DNA of 64,000 nt from DASYTH01 sp035942955. Lineage in GTDB: Bacteria > Actinomycetota > Actinomycetes > Mycobacteriales > Pseudonocardiaceae. Position numbers and translations under genes: made by a program. Position 1 is the stretch's first letter; the number at the start of each line of letters is the position of its first letter. Below are positions 7,591-16,818 of the stretch, piece by piece. The stretch lies in NCBI RefSeq assembly GCF_035942955.1, contig NZ_DASZCQ010000160.1, forward strand, positions 27,817 to 91,816, given 5' to 3'. The notes under the pieces were generated by a model, which ran no database searches, had not been told where the DNA came from, and was given only the letters and a program-made list of their open reading frames with translations.

Positions 7591-8835
7591 TCAGGCGGCG
7601 GTGAAGGCCAGGGCGACGTTGTGGCCGCCGAAGCCGAACGAGTCGTTCACCGCCGCGGACAGCTCGAGCTTGCGCGGCTCGCCGGCCACCACGTCGAGCA
7701 GCACCTTCGGATCGAGGTTGTCCAGGTTCAGCGTGGCGGGAACGACCCCGTCGTGAATGGACAGCACCGTGATGATCGCCTCGACCGCGCCGGCGGCGCC
7801 AAGCAGGTGCCCGAACGAGCTCTTCGGCGCGGTGAGCACCGGGTGGTCGCCGATGGCCTTGCGGATGGCGACGGTCTCGGCCACGTCGCCGACCGGGGTC
7901 GCGGTGGCGTGGCAGTTCACGTGGCCGACGTCGGCCGGGTCGATCCCGCCGCTGCGCAGCGCCGACGCGATGGCCCGGGACTGGCCGACGCCCTCGGGAT
8001 CCGGGGCGGTGATGTGGTAGGAGTCCGCGCTGGTGCCGATGCCGGCGAGCTTGGCGTACACCTTGGCCCCGCGGGCCGCCGCGTGGTCGGCCCGCTCGAG
8101 CACCACGACGCCCGCGCCCTCGCCGAGCACGAAGCCGTCCCGGTGCACGTCGAACGGCCGGGACGCCTTCGTCGGCTCCTCGTTGCGCGTGCTCATGGTC
8201 CTGGCCTGGGCGAAGCCGGCCAGGGTGATGCTGGTGATGGCCGCCTCCGCGCCACCGGCCACCACCACGTCGGCCTCGCCGGAGCGGATCATCCGCCAGC
8301 CCCAGGCGAGGGCCTCGGCCCCGGACGCGCAGGCCGACACCGGGGCGTGCACCCCGGCACGCGCCTTGAGGTCGAGGCCGACGTGCGCGGCGGGCCCGTT
8401 GGGCATGAGCATCGGCACGGTCAGCGGCGACACCTTGCGCAGGCCGGCGTTCTCCAGCAGGTCGTCCTGGGCGAGCACGGTCAGCACGCCGCCGATGCCG
8501 GTGCCGATCACCACGCCGAGCCGGTCGGGGTCGACCTGGTCGACATCGCCCGGCTCGCCGAGCCCGGCGTGCCGCCACGCCTGCCGCGCGGCGACGACCG
8601 CGACCTGCTCGCAGCGGTCAAGGCGGCGTGCCTCGACCCGCGGCAGGACCTCTGTCGGCTCCACCGCGAGCCGGGCCGCGATGCGCACCGGCAGCTCGTA
8701 GCGGTCGATCCACTCGTCTTCCAGAGTGGTCACCCCGCTCCGCCCGGCAAGCATGCCGTCCCACGTGGACTGGACATCCCCACCGAGCGGTGTGGTGGCG
8801 CCCAGTCCGGTGACAACAACCTCGACGTCGCTCAC
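7591..8835 (-). CDS. fabF: beta-ketoacyl-ACP synthase II (KasA/FabF)
   Basis: 414-residue elongating condensing enzyme of type II fatty-acid synthesis. The catalytic triad is visible as Cys169 (SACASGAE), His309 (CHATATPVGD) and His343 (SSFGHLLGAAG), and the C-terminal SFGFGGHN loop is present. Only one elongating synthase is encoded, whereas mycobacteria have kasA and kasB in tandem at this position. It is separated from acpP by 22 bp and from accD by 37 bp. It probably serves ordinary membrane fatty-acid elongation. Confidence 0.95.
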   Translation of the reverse strand: MSDVEVVVTGLGATTPLGGDVQSTWDGMLAGRSGVTTLEDEWIDRYELPVRIAARLAVEPTEVLPRVEARRLDRCEQVAVVAARQAWRHAGLGEPGDVDQVDPDRLGVVIGTGIGGVLTVLAQDDLLENAGLRKVSPLTVPMLMPNGPAAHVGLDLKARAGVHAPVSACASGAEALAWGWRMIRSGEADVVVAGGAEAAITSITLAGFAQARTMSTRNEEPTKASRPFDVHRDGFVLGEGAGVVVLERADHAAARGAKVYAKLAGIGTSADSYHITAPDPEGVGQSRAIASALRSGGIDPADVGHVNCHATATPVGDVAETVAIRKAIGDHPVLTAPKSSFGHLLGAAGAVEAIITVLSIHDGVVPATLNLDNLDPKVLLDVVAGEPRKLELSAAVNDSFGFGGHNVALAFTAA

Positions 8836-8857
8836 TGCCCCTCCGTAGCGAGAAAAC

Positions 8858-9124
8858 TCATGCGTTCTTGGAGACGTAACTCACCGCATCGCCGACGGTC
8901 TTGAGGTTGGCGAGCTCGTCGTCCGGGATCTTCACGCCGAACCGGTCCTCGGCCTGGACGGCGATCTCGACCATCGACAGCGAGTCGATGTCCAGGTCGT
9001 CCACGAAGGACTTCTCGGCGGTCACGTCCTCGACCGCGACGCCGGCGACCTCCTCGACGATCTCGGCCAGACCCTCGAGGATCTCGTCCTCGCTCAGGCC
9101 CTTGGCGCTGCTCTCGTTCTCCAT
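8858..9124 (-). CDS. acpP: acyl carrier protein
   Basis: 88-residue acidic carrier protein. Ser48 in DLDIDSLSMVE is the 4'-phosphopantetheine attachment site. Start ATG 9124 follows a GGAAGGGAAG ribosome-binding region; the in-frame upstream extension is not ACP-like. It is slightly longer than E. coli ACP, with short extensions at both ends. It lies between fabH and fabF as in Streptomyces fab operons. Confidence 0.95.
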   Translation of the reverse strand: MENESSAKGLSEDEILEGLAEIVEEVAGVAVEDVTAEKSFVDDLDIDSLSMVEIAVQAEDRFGVKIPDDELANLKTVGDAVSYVSKNA

Positions 9125-9200
9125 CGAGTCTTCCCTTCCGTGCTTGTAACTACTGGTCGTCCACCGGGGTAAGCTACCCGCCGGAGCCATTGGCGTTGCG

Positions 9201-10175
9201 CTACGGGCAGATCACGACCTGGCCCGCGTAGGACAGCCCGGCGCCGAACCCGATCAGCAGGGTGACGTCGCCGGAGTGGATCCGCCCGGCGGCCCGCATG
9301 TGGTCCATGGCCATCGGGATGGATGCCGATGAGGTGTTGCCCGAGTACACGATGTCGTCGGCGACCACCATGTCGTCCCGGGCGCCCTGCTTGCGCAGCC
9401 GCTTGGCGATCGCCTCCACGATCCGCAGGTTCGCCTGGTGCGGGATCAGAACGTCCACATCGGACGGCTGCAGCCCGGCCGCCTCCAGCGCCCGCAGGGC
9501 GATCGGCGCGATCTGCGTCGTGGCCCAGCGGAAGACCGACTGGCCTTCCTGGAAGATGTACTTGCCGTCCCGCATGTAGATCATGTCGACCAGGTCGCCC
9601 GCGGTGCCCCAGACCACCGGGCCGATGCCCGGCTCCTCGGCCGGGCCGACCACCGCGGCGCCGGCCGCGTCGGCGAAGATGATGGCGGTGCTGCGATCCA
9701 CCGGGTCCACCACGTCGGTCAGCTTCTCCGACCCGATCACCAGGGTCCGCTTGGACGATCCGCAGCGCACCAGGTCGGAGGCGACCCCGAGGCCGTAGCA
9801 GAAGCCGGCGCAGGCGGCGTTGAGGTCGAAGGCGCCGGCCCGCTTGATGCCGATCCGGTCCGCGACCGGCGCGGCGTAGTTGGGGATGGGTGTCAGCGAC
9901 GTGCAGTTGGCCAGGATCACGGTGTCCACATCGGACGGTGAGAGACCGGCGTCGGCGAGCGCCTTGGAACCGGCGACCACGGCCATGTCCTCGGCGCTCT
10001 CGTCCTTGGCGGCGAACCGGCGCTCGATGATGCCGACCCGCTCGCGGATCCACTGGTCGGTGGTGTCCATGACCTTCGACAGGTCCTCGTTGGTGACCAC
10101 CTGCTCCGGCTGGGTGCTGCCGATCCCCAGGATCCTGGTCGCCTGCGCCCCGCGCGCCAGCCGCAGTGTGCTCAC
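9201..10175 (-). CDS. fabH: beta-ketoacyl-ACP synthase III
   Basis: 324-residue initiating condensing enzyme (acyl-CoA plus malonyl-ACP). The Cys-His-Asn triad is Cys122 (NAACAGF), His246 (LIPHQAN) and Asn280 (YSGNTSSAS). It starts with GTG at 10175, overlapping the fabD stop by 3 bases (GTGA), so the two are translationally coupled. FabH in this position is a Streptomyces-like feature; mycobacteria keep fabH elsewhere because FAS I supplies primers. Its presence implies de novo type II synthesis from short, probably branched, primers. Confidence 0.95.
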   Translation of the reverse strand: MSTLRLARGAQATRILGIGSTQPEQVVTNEDLSKVMDTTDQWIRERVGIIERRFAAKDESAEDMAVVAGSKALADAGLSPSDVDTVILANCTSLTPIPNYAAPVADRIGIKRAGAFDLNAACAGFCYGLGVASDLVRCGSSKRTLVIGSEKLTDVVDPVDRSTAIIFADAAGAAVVGPAEEPGIGPVVWGTAGDLVDMIYMRDGKYIFQEGQSVFRWATTQIAPIALRALEAAGLQPSDVDVLIPHQANLRIVEAIAKRLRKQGARDDMVVADDIVYSGNTSSASIPMAMDHMRAAGRIHSGDVTLLIGFGAGLSYAGQVVICP

Positions 10176-11101
10176 GTTCCGCTCCCCTCGCTGGTCAGCT
10201 CGGCCACCTTGGCCAGGTCATCGGGCACCTTCAGCGCCACGGTCGGGGTTCCCTTCAGCTCGCGCTTGGCCAGTCCGGTCAGCGTGCCCGCGGGCGGCAG
10301 CTCGGCGATCGCGTCGACGCCCAGCTCCGCCATGGTCGCCATGCAGGCGTCCCACCGCACCGGGCTGGTGACCTGCGCGACCAGCCGGCCGAGCACCTCG
10401 GCGCCGCCGGTCACCGGCCGACCGTCGGCGTTGGACAGCAGGGTCCTGGTCGGATCGGCGACCCGGACGTCCTTGGCCCGCTTCTCCATGGCGGCCCGCG
10501 CCGGCGCCATGTACCGGGTGTGGAACGCGCCGGCCACCTTCAGTTTGATGATCTTGGACGCCGGGCGCTCCTTGGCCTCGGCGATCTTGTCAAGCGCGTC
10601 AAGCGGACCCGCCGCGACGATCTGCCCCGCGCCGTTGCGGTTGGCGGCCACCAGGTCGAACCCGCCCAGCCACGCCTGGACCTCGTCCGGGTCGCCGCCC
10701 ATCACGGCGGCCATCCCGGTCGGCTCCAGCGCGCACGCGGCCGCCATCTCGCGACCCCGCACGGCGGCCAGCGCCACGGCGTCGTCCTGGCCGAGCACCC
10801 CGGCCATGGCCGCGGCGGCCAGCTCGCCGACCGAGTGGCCGGCGACGACGACGTCCGCGGGCAGCGTCACCCGCCGCTCCAGCTCACCGAAGGCGAGCAG
10901 CGCAAGAGCCACCACGAGCGGCTGGGTGACGGCGGTGTCCTTGATCTCCTCGGCGTCCGCCTCGGTGCCGAGGCGGATCAGGTCAAGGCCGGTGAGCTCG
11001 GACCACCTGATGACCGTGTCGCGCGCCCCCTCCAGCTCGAGCCAAGGGGAGAGCATGCCGGGAGACTGGGAGCCCTGACCGGGCGCGAGCAACGCGAGCA
11101 C
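10172..11101 (-). CDS. fabD: malonyl-CoA:ACP transacylase
   Basis: 309-residue enzyme loading malonate onto ACP. The active-site Ser90 sits in GHSVGE and the catalytic His194 in GAFHTRYM; the N-terminal LLAPGQGSQ motif is typical. GTG start at 11101. It is first gene of the fatty-acid operon, with the promoter in the 143-bp gap to the divergent-in-function but co-oriented regulator gene upstream. That gap contains a perfect TTGTAGG-type palindrome. Confidence 0.95.
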   Translation of the reverse strand: MLALLAPGQGSQSPGMLSPWLELEGARDTVIRWSELTGLDLIRLGTEADAEEIKDTAVTQPLVVALALLAFGELERRVTLPADVVVAGHSVGELAAAAMAGVLGQDDAVALAAVRGREMAAACALEPTGMAAVMGGDPDEVQAWLGGFDLVAANRNGAGQIVAAGPLDALDKIAEAKERPASKIIKLKVAGAFHTRYMAPARAAMEKRAKDVRVADPTRTLLSNADGRPVTGGAEVLGRLVAQVTSPVRWDACMATMAELGVDAIAELPPAGTLTGLAKRELKGTPTVALKVPDDLAKVAELTSEGSGT

Positions 11102-11169
11102 CTGTCCACTCTCCCGGCTGCTCCCGGCACCCAGCCATGTCGACAGGTACGAAATCTAGTACGGGCGTC

Positions 11170-11186
11170 TTGTAGGTATCCTACAA
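11170..11186. promoter_or_regulatory. palindromic operator candidate of the fab operon
   Basis: Perfect inverted repeat TTGTAGG-TAT-CCTACAA, 69-85 bp upstream of the fabD start. On the minus strand a TAGATT or TACTAG about 20 bp downstream of it could be the -10. In Streptomyces coelicolor a PucR-type activator encoded next to fabD controls this operon, so this palindrome is a candidate site for the adjacent regulator. Binding is inferred. Confidence 0.5.
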
Positions 11187-11244
11187 AGGTTACCGTCGCA
11201 TGAACCTTCTTTACCAAGAAACGTTGTTCACTGCGTACCCCTGG

Positions 11245-12435
11245 CTACCAGATCCCGCGGGACCGCGACAGCCGCCCGACCGCCAGCGCCACGCGGAGCA
11301 CCAGCGCGTCGCGGGGCTGGCTGGCGTTGCAGCCGGTCAGCTCCGCGGCCTTGCGCAACCGGTAGCGGACCGTGTTCGGGTGGACGAACAGGGTGCGGGC
11401 GCAGCTCTCCAGCACGCCGCCGGTCTCAAGGTAAGCCTCGACGGTCTCCAGCAGCCCGCCCCCGGCCTGCTCGAGGGGTTTGGCGACGCGCTCGATGAGC
11501 TGACGCTCCGCCTCCGGGTCGCCGGCAAGCGCCCGCTCGGGCAGCAGGTCGGTCGAGCGCACCGGGCGCGGGGCCGCCGGCCAGGCCACCACGGCCCGCA
11601 GGCCGGACAGCGCGTCGGCCGCGCTGCGGTGCGCGTCGGCGATGCTCGACACGGTCGGGCCGGCCACCACCGGCCCGCCGCCGAACGAGTTGCCCATCTT
11701 CGCCAGCACCTTGGCGTCGGCCGGCAGCTCGGTCGGGCCGGCGAGCAGCACCACCAGCCGGGCGCCCTGCACGCCGAGCAGCACCGGCCGACCCACCCTG
11801 GCCGCCCGGCTGCGCACCTCGTAGATCACCGTCGGCGGGTCGTCCGACGGCGGGTTGCCGACCAGCACCGTGGCCGCCGCCTCCATCTCCCAGCCCAGCG
11901 CGGCCGCCCGGGACAGCAGCGACTCCTCGGCGTCGCCGCGCACGATCCCGTCGACCACCGAGGCCTCCAGCCGGGCGTCCCACGCGCCGCGCGCCTCGGC
12001 CGCGCTCGCGTAGGACATGGCCGAGGTGAACGCCACCTCCCGGCCGTAGCGCAGCACCGCCTCGGACAGGATCTGCCGCTCGGTCTCGTCCGCGGCCAGG
12101 TCGGGCACCTGGCGCTCGAACACCTCCAGCGCCACCCGGACCAGCTCCACGGTCTGCCGCAGGCTGATCCACCGCGACAGATCCTGGGCGTCCGCCCCCC
12201 GGAACGCGTCCGCGGTCAGCTTCAACGCCTGACGCTGATCGCGCAGCCACGCGGTGAACCCGGCCACCCCGGTCTGCGCGATGAACAGCACGCTGGCCCG
12301 CTGATCGGCCGGCATCCGGGAGAACCACGGAAACTGCTCGTCCATGGCGGCCACCGCGGCGGAGGCGAGCTTGCCGGACGCATGATCGAGCGCCCCGAAC
12401 GTCTCGGCCGACAGCCCACCCGCGGAACCGCTCAT
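11245..12435 (-). CDS. fasR: PucR-family regulator of fatty-acid synthesis (FasR-like)
   Basis: 396 residues. The C-terminal PucR-type helix-turn-helix is clear (SCARTLFVHPNTVRYRLRKA, about residues 345-365). A GGDEF-like central domain and a helical N-terminal sensor region precede it. Synteny (aceE upstream, fabD downstream) matches S. coelicolor fasR and M. tuberculosis Rv2242. The role inferred from those relatives is activation of fabD-fabH-acpP-fabF. There is no signal peptide. The gene is co-oriented with the fab operon and separated from it by 143 bp. Confidence 0.85.
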   Translation of the reverse strand: MSGSAGGLSAETFGALDHASGKLASAAVAAMDEQFPWFSRMPADQRASVLFIAQTGVAGFTAWLRDQRQALKLTADAFRGADAQDLSRWISLRQTVELVRVALEVFERQVPDLAADETERQILSEAVLRYGREVAFTSAMSYASAAEARGAWDARLEASVVDGIVRGDAEESLLSRAAALGWEMEAAATVLVGNPPSDDPPTVIYEVRSRAARVGRPVLLGVQGARLVVLLAGPTELPADAKVLAKMGNSFGGGPVVAGPTVSSIADAHRSAADALSGLRAVVAWPAAPRPVRSTDLLPERALAGDPEAERQLIERVAKPLEQAGGGLLETVEAYLETGGVLESCARTLFVHPNTVRYRLRKAAELTGCNASQPRDALVLRVALAVGRLSRSRGIW

Positions 12436-12708
12436 AAGGCCAGCGTAGGCGGCCCATCCCGGTCGAGACCGAACAGGCCGCCTGGCGAACTCGGTGCGCT
12501 CGATGCCAGGCGGCCCATCTCCCCGGTCCCCACCGGTTCCTCCACTATGGACGGATATTGATCACCGTGCCACCCACGTCCCCCGATCGTGGCATGTCGC
12601 CTTGCCCGGCCCCGGGTTCCGGCCGGCATTCGGCGGAGTGTCCAGTGTGGACAAGGAGGCGCAGAGCCACCCGGGGCGCCGGAGAGAAGCTCGCCAAGCT
12701 GAAGCGCG

Positions 12709-12731
12709 CCGCCGCGCGCTGCGCGCGGCGG
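12709..12731. terminator. long GC palindrome in the aph-fasR intergenic region
   Basis: CCGCCGCGCGC (12709-12719) and GCGCGCGGCGG (12721-12731) are exact complements around one base. It is the third hairpin in the 616-bp gap between fasR and the phosphotransferase gene, and lies beyond the duplicated 3' end. It could be a terminator. The remaining left part of the gap (12436-12700) must contain the fasR promoter, but no clear box was seen. Confidence 0.4.
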
Positions 12732-12782
12732 CGGCACGCCCCAGCAATTGCGACTGCGCTGCACCCGCATCGGGGTCGGGGA

Positions 12783-12945
12783 GCGAAGGTGGCCTTCCCT
12801 GCGATGGCGGCCGCCTTCGCCTGCCCTACAGGGCTCCCTGCAGCAGGGCGCGGTGTGCGGCCACCCAGTCGTAGCCGGCGCGTGCGTGCGCCAGCCTCGA
12901 TTCCGCCAGCAGCGGTCCTGCCACCACAGGATGGTGTCCGCCAAA
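12783..12945 (-). repeat. degenerate copy of the 3' end and terminator of the adjacent phosphotransferase gene
   Basis: Bases 12823-12941 match 13053-13219 (end of the phosphotransferase gene) with an internal deletion of about 50 bp and scattered changes. The shared segments include 'ccctgcagcagggcgcggtgtg' in part and the TILWWQDRCWR-coding stretch. The hairpin at 12783-12820 corresponds to the native one at 13008-13046 with compensatory changes (GCGAAGG/CCTTCGC versus GCGGAGG/CCTCCGC). Same orientation, about 225 bp apart. This parallels the accD-tail array. Confidence 0.8.
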
Positions 12946-13007
12946 GAATCGCGGTCGACGGTTCATTCAGCGACTGCGGCGGCTGTGCGCCCGCCGGGGT
13001 CGGGGGA

Positions 13008-13046
13008 GCGGAGGTGGCCTTCCCCGGCGATGAGGGCCGCCTCCGC
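13008..13046 (-). terminator. hairpin after the phosphotransferase gene
   Basis: Stem GCGGAGG-T-GGCC (13008-13019) with GGCC-G-CCTCCGC (13035-13046). It is a 12-bp stem with one T/G position, starting 5 bp beyond the gene's stop codon. There is no U-tract, as is common in actinobacteria. Confidence 0.6.
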
Positions 13047-13051
13047 CTGCC

Positions 13052-13786
13052 TCACAGGGCTCCCTGCAGCAGGGCGCGGTGTGCGGCGACCCAGTCGTAG
13101 GCGGCGTGCACGGCGGCGGACGCGCCGGAGTCGCGCAGGTGCGCCATTGCCGGGTCGCCGTTGGCCGCGCCGGCCTCGATGCCGCGCCAGCAGCGGTCCT
13201 GCCACCACAGGATGGTGTCCACCAGATGGGCCCGGTCGAACGGGCCGTAGGCGTCGCACATCGCGCGCAACCGGCTCACGGTCGCGCCGAGGTCGGTCAC
13301 GGACGGGCCGAGGTCGAGATAGGTCCAGCACATGTGCGCCACGTCGTGCACGCGGTCGCCGGGCGCGGCGATGTCCCAGTCGATGAAGGCGACGGGGATC
13401 AGGCCCCGGCCGCCGTCGTCCCGGTACACCGTGTTCTTGGGCGACAGGTCGTTGTGGCACACCACCTCGTGCGGCGCGGCCAGCGAGGTCCCGGCCGTCA
13501 GGTCGTGGAACTGGCGGACCAGCCGGGCGACGGTGACCAGGCTCCTGGTCGAGCAGACCCCGTCCGTCGGTGACCGCCAGGCGACGTAGCCGTCCACGAA
13601 CGACAGGACCTCGCGGCCGTGAGCGTCCACACCGAGCAGTCGCGGGGCGCCCGGCCATCCGTGCCGCTCGAAATGCCGCAGCAACCGGTGGACGAACTCG
13701 GCGCGGTGCCCCGGCCGGCGGCGCACCGTGTCACCGACCCGGACCACGTCGCTGACGAAGCCACCGGGCAGCGGAAGCTCGGTCAC
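13052..13786 (-). CDS. aminoglycoside phosphotransferase (APH)-family kinase
   Basis: 244-residue APH/choline-kinase-fold protein. The catalytic loop VCHNDLSPKNTVYR and the metal-binding FIDWDIAAPGDRVHDVAHM are intact. The N-lobe is short, starting near VSDVVRVGDTVRRRPG, which is common for this actinobacterial subgroup. The substrate is unknown; resistance is possible but not implied by sequence. It begins 12 bp after the aceE stop, so probably is read through from aceE, and is an insertion relative to the mycobacterial aceE-PucR order. Its 3' end is partially duplicated downstream. Confidence 0.85.
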   Translation of the reverse strand: MTELPLPGGFVSDVVRVGDTVRRRPGHRAEFVHRLLRHFERHGWPGAPRLLGVDAHGREVLSFVDGYVAWRSPTDGVCSTRSLVTVARLVRQFHDLTAGTSLAAPHEVVCHNDLSPKNTVYRDDGGRGLIPVAFIDWDIAAPGDRVHDVAHMCWTYLDLGPSVTDLGATVSRLRAMCDAYGPFDRAHLVDTILWWQDRCWRGIEAGAANGDPAMAHLRDSGASAAVHAAYDWVAAHRALLQGAL

Positions 13787-13798
13787 CGCGGCGGCGGG

Positions 13799-16585
13799 TC
13801 AGGCGACGCCGGGGTCGGAGGTCTGCGGACCCGCGGCGGACACGTCGTCGATGCGGTACCGGCGGGCCGCGTCCACCACCGCCGACCGGTCCACCTCGCC
13901 CCGCCGGGCCAGCGCGGCCAGCGTGCCGACCGTGATCGACTCGGCGTCGACGAGGAAGTGCCGCCGGGCCGCCGGGCGGGTGTCGGAGAAGCCGAACCCG
14001 TCGGTGCCGAGCGTGACCATGTCGGTGGGCACCCACGGCCGGATCAGGTCGGGCACCGCACGCATCCAGTCCGACACCGCGATCACCGGGCCGGACGCTC
14101 CGGCCAGCGTCCTGGTCACGTACGGCACCCGGGGCTCGGCCTCGGGGTGCAGCAGGTTGTGCCGGTCCACCTCGACGGCGTCCCGGCGCAGCTCCGACCA
14201 CGACGTGGCGGACCACACGTCGGCCCGCACGCCCCACTCGCCGGCCAGCAGCTCCTGGGCCTTCAGCGCCGACGGCATGGTCACGCCGGACACCAGGATC
14301 TGCGCCCGCGGCCCGTCGCCGTCGGCGGCCGGCCGGTACCGGTAGAGCCCGCGCAGCAACCCTTCCACGTCGAGGTTCTCCGGCTCGGCCGGCTGGACGT
14401 ACGGTTCGTTGTAGACGGTCAGGTAGTAGAAGATGTCCTCGGCCTGCTCGCCGTACATCCGGCGCAGCCCGTCCCGCACGATGTGCGCGATCTCGAACGA
14501 CCACGCGGGATCGTAGGACACGACCGCCGGGTTGGACGCCGCCAGCAGCAGCGAGTGGCCGTCGTTGTGCTGCAGCCCCTCGCCGGTCAGCGTGGTCCGC
14601 CCGGCGGTGGCGCCCAGCAGGAACCCGCGGGCCTGCTGGTCGGCGGCGGCCCACAGCTCGTCGCCGGTGCGCTGGAAGCCGAACATCGAGTAGAAGATGT
14701 AGATCGGGATCATCGGCTCGCCGTGCGTGGCGTACGCGCTGCCGGCCGCGATGAACGACGCCGTGGAGCCGGCCTCGTTGATCCCCTCGTGCAGGATCTG
14801 GCCCTGCTCGCTCTCCTTGTAGGACAGCATCAGCGACGCGTCGACCGACGTGTACAGCTGGCCGAGCGGGTTGTAGATCTTCTGGGTCGGGAACATGGAG
14901 TCCATGCCGAACGTGCGCGCCTCGTCCGGGATGATCGGCACCAGCCGCGGGCCGACCTCCGGGTCCTTGGCCAGGTCCCGGACCAGCCGGACGAACGCCA
15001 TCGTGGTGGCGACCTCCTGCTTGCCCGAGCCGCGCCGGATCACGTCGTAGACCTTGTCGCCGGGCAGCACCAGCGCCTTGGACTTGCCCCTGCGCTCCGG
15101 CACGAACCCGCCGAGCTGGCGGCGCCGCTCCAGCAGGTACTGGATCTCCGGCGCGTCCGGGCCCGGGTGGTAGTACGGCGGCAGGTACGGGTCGCGCTCG
15201 AGGTCGGCGTCGGAGATCGGGATGCGCAGCGTGTCCCGGAACAGCTTCAGGTCGTCCAGCGCCATCTTCTTCATCTGGTGGGTGGCGTTGCGCGCCTCGA
15301 AGTGCGGCCCGAGCCCGTAGCCCTTGATGGTCTTGGCGAGGATCACCGTCGGCTGGCCGTGGTGCTCGGTGGCCGCCTGGTAGGCCGCGTACACCTTGCG
15401 GTAGTCGTGGCCGCCCCGCTTGAGGTTCCAGATGTCCTGGTCGGTCATGTTCGCGACCAGCTCCTTGGTGCGGGGGTCCCGCCCGAAGAAGTGCTCGCGG
15501 ACGAACGCGCCGTCGTTGGCCTTGTAGGTCTGGTAGTCGCCGTCCGGGGTGGTGTTCATCAGGTTGATCAGCGCGCCGTCCCGGTCGGCGTGCAGCAGCG
15601 CGTCCCACTCCCGGCCCCAGATCACCTTGATCACGTTCCAGCCGGCGCCCCGGAAGAACGACTCCAGCTCCTGGATGATCTTCCCGTTCCCGCGGACCGG
15701 CCCGTCGAGCCGCTGCAGGTTGCAGTTGATCACGAACGTGAGGTTGTCCAGGTCCTCGTTGGCCGCGACCTGGATCAGCCCGCGGGACTCCGGCTCGTCC
15801 ATCTCGCCGTCGCCGAGGAAGGCCCAGACGCGCTGGTCGGAGGTGTCCCTGATGCCCCGGTCGTGCAGGTACCGGTTGAACCGCGCCTGGAAGATCGCGT
15901 TCATCGGACCGAGCCCCATCGACACGGTGGGGAACTCCCAGAAGTCCGGCATCAGCCGGGGATGCGGGTAGGACGGCAGCCCGCCACCAGGGCCGGCGTG
16001 CGACAGCTCCTGGCGGAACCCGTCGAGCTGATCGGTGGACAGCCGGCCCTCAAGGAAGGCGCGAGCGTAGATGCCGGGGGAGGCGTGCCCCTGGATGTAG
16101 ATCTGGTCGCCGCCGCCCGGGTGGTCCTTGCCGCGGAAGAACCAGTTGAAGCCGACCTCGTAGAGCGTGGCGGAGGAGGCGTAGGTGGAGATGTGCCCGC
16201 CGACGCCGACGCCGGGGCGCTGCGCGCGGTGCACGGTCATGGCCGCGTTCCACCGGATCCACGCCCGGTAGCGGCGCTCCACCTCCTCGTCGCCGGGGAA
16301 CCACGGCTCCCTGTCGGTCGGGATCGTGTTGACGTAGTCCGTGCTGGTCAGCGCCGGTACGCCGACCCGGCTCTCCCGGGCCCGCTCGAGCAGCCGGAGC
16401 ATGAGGTACCTGGCGCGCTGCTGCCCGCCGCTGGCGAGCACGCCGTCGAAGGACTCCAGCCACTCGGCCGTCTCCTCGGGATCGATGTCCGGGAGGTAGG
16501 CCGCCAGCCCGTCGCGGATAACCCGGACCCGCTCCGGTTTGCCGACGCCGCTCGCACTGCTGTTGGTAGCCAAAGGGATCTCCAT
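13799..16585 (-). CDS. aceE: pyruvate dehydrogenase E1 component (homodimeric type)
   Basis: About 928 residues from ATG 16585. ThDP-dependent E1 decarboxylates pyruvate and feeds acetyl groups to the E2 of the PDH complex. Visible are STDYVNTIPT, GHISTYASSATLYEVGF, the ThDP-motif region FLGDGEMDEPES...NLTFVINCNLQRLDGPVRGNG, and HEGINEAGSTASFIAAG in the second domain. The start is uncertain: the GGAGG before ATG 16585 is only 2 nt away, and a TTG at 16573 has GGAG at better spacing. The linked DUF3052 gene is divergent, as at M. tuberculosis Rv2239c-Rv2241. Confidence 0.93.
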   Translation of the reverse strand: MEIPLATNSSASGVGKPERVRVIRDGLAAYLPDIDPEETAEWLESFDGVLASGGQQRARYLMLRLLERARESRVGVPALTSTDYVNTIPTDREPWFPGDEEVERRYRAWIRWNAAMTVHRAQRPGVGVGGHISTYASSATLYEVGFNWFFRGKDHPGGGDQIYIQGHASPGIYARAFLEGRLSTDQLDGFRQELSHAGPGGGLPSYPHPRLMPDFWEFPTVSMGLGPMNAIFQARFNRYLHDRGIRDTSDQRVWAFLGDGEMDEPESRGLIQVAANEDLDNLTFVINCNLQRLDGPVRGNGKIIQELESFFRGAGWNVIKVIWGREWDALLHADRDGALINLMNTTPDGDYQTYKANDGAFVREHFFGRDPRTKELVANMTDQDIWNLKRGGHDYRKVYAAYQAATEHHGQPTVILAKTIKGYGLGPHFEARNATHQMKKMALDDLKLFRDTLRIPISDADLERDPYLPPYYHPGPDAPEIQYLLERRRQLGGFVPERRGKSKALVLPGDKVYDVIRRGSGKQEVATTMAFVRLVRDLAKDPEVGPRLVPIIPDEARTFGMDSMFPTQKIYNPLGQLYTSVDASLMLSYKESEQGQILHEGINEAGSTASFIAAGSAYATHGEPMIPIYIFYSMFGFQRTGDELWAAADQQARGFLLGATAGRTTLTGEGLQHNDGHSLLLAASNPAVVSYDPAWSFEIAHIVRDGLRRMYGEQAEDIFYYLTVYNEPYVQPAEPENLDVEGLLRGLYRYRPAADGDGPRAQILVSGVTMPSALKAQELLAGEWGVRADVWSATSWSELRRDAVEVDRHNLLHPEAEPRVPYVTRTLAGASGPVIAVSDWMRAVPDLIRPWVPTDMVTLGTDGFGFSDTRPAARRHFLVDAESITVGTLAALARRGEVDRSAVVDAARRYRIDDVSAAGPQTSDPGVA

Positions 16586-16818
16586 TGCCTCCGGTGTTGA
16601 CAACCACGCTACTGCTCCGGCCTGACATGCCAACGTGGTCTCTCTCCATCGTCGTCTTGATCGGTCCGGGCGTCATCCCTACCGGCCAGTAGCGCTCGTT
16701 CCGGCGAGTAGGTCACGAGTTCCGGCGTGTCGGCGTATGGACGGTTGCGCAGGTGGGCTGTGCCAGTGTTCGCTGTCGCCAGACCTTGTTTCGCAATGCG
16801 CAGATGGAGGAGCAGACC

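Noticed and set aside
12432..12944. 170-codon minus-strand frame containing TILWWQDRCWR
   Set aside because: It is the degenerate copy of the phosphotransferase 3' end read through into non-homologous sequence; no start signal.
13052..13786. Definite aminoglycoside resistance gene
   Set aside because: Only the APH fold is supported; the substrate cannot be read from sequence.
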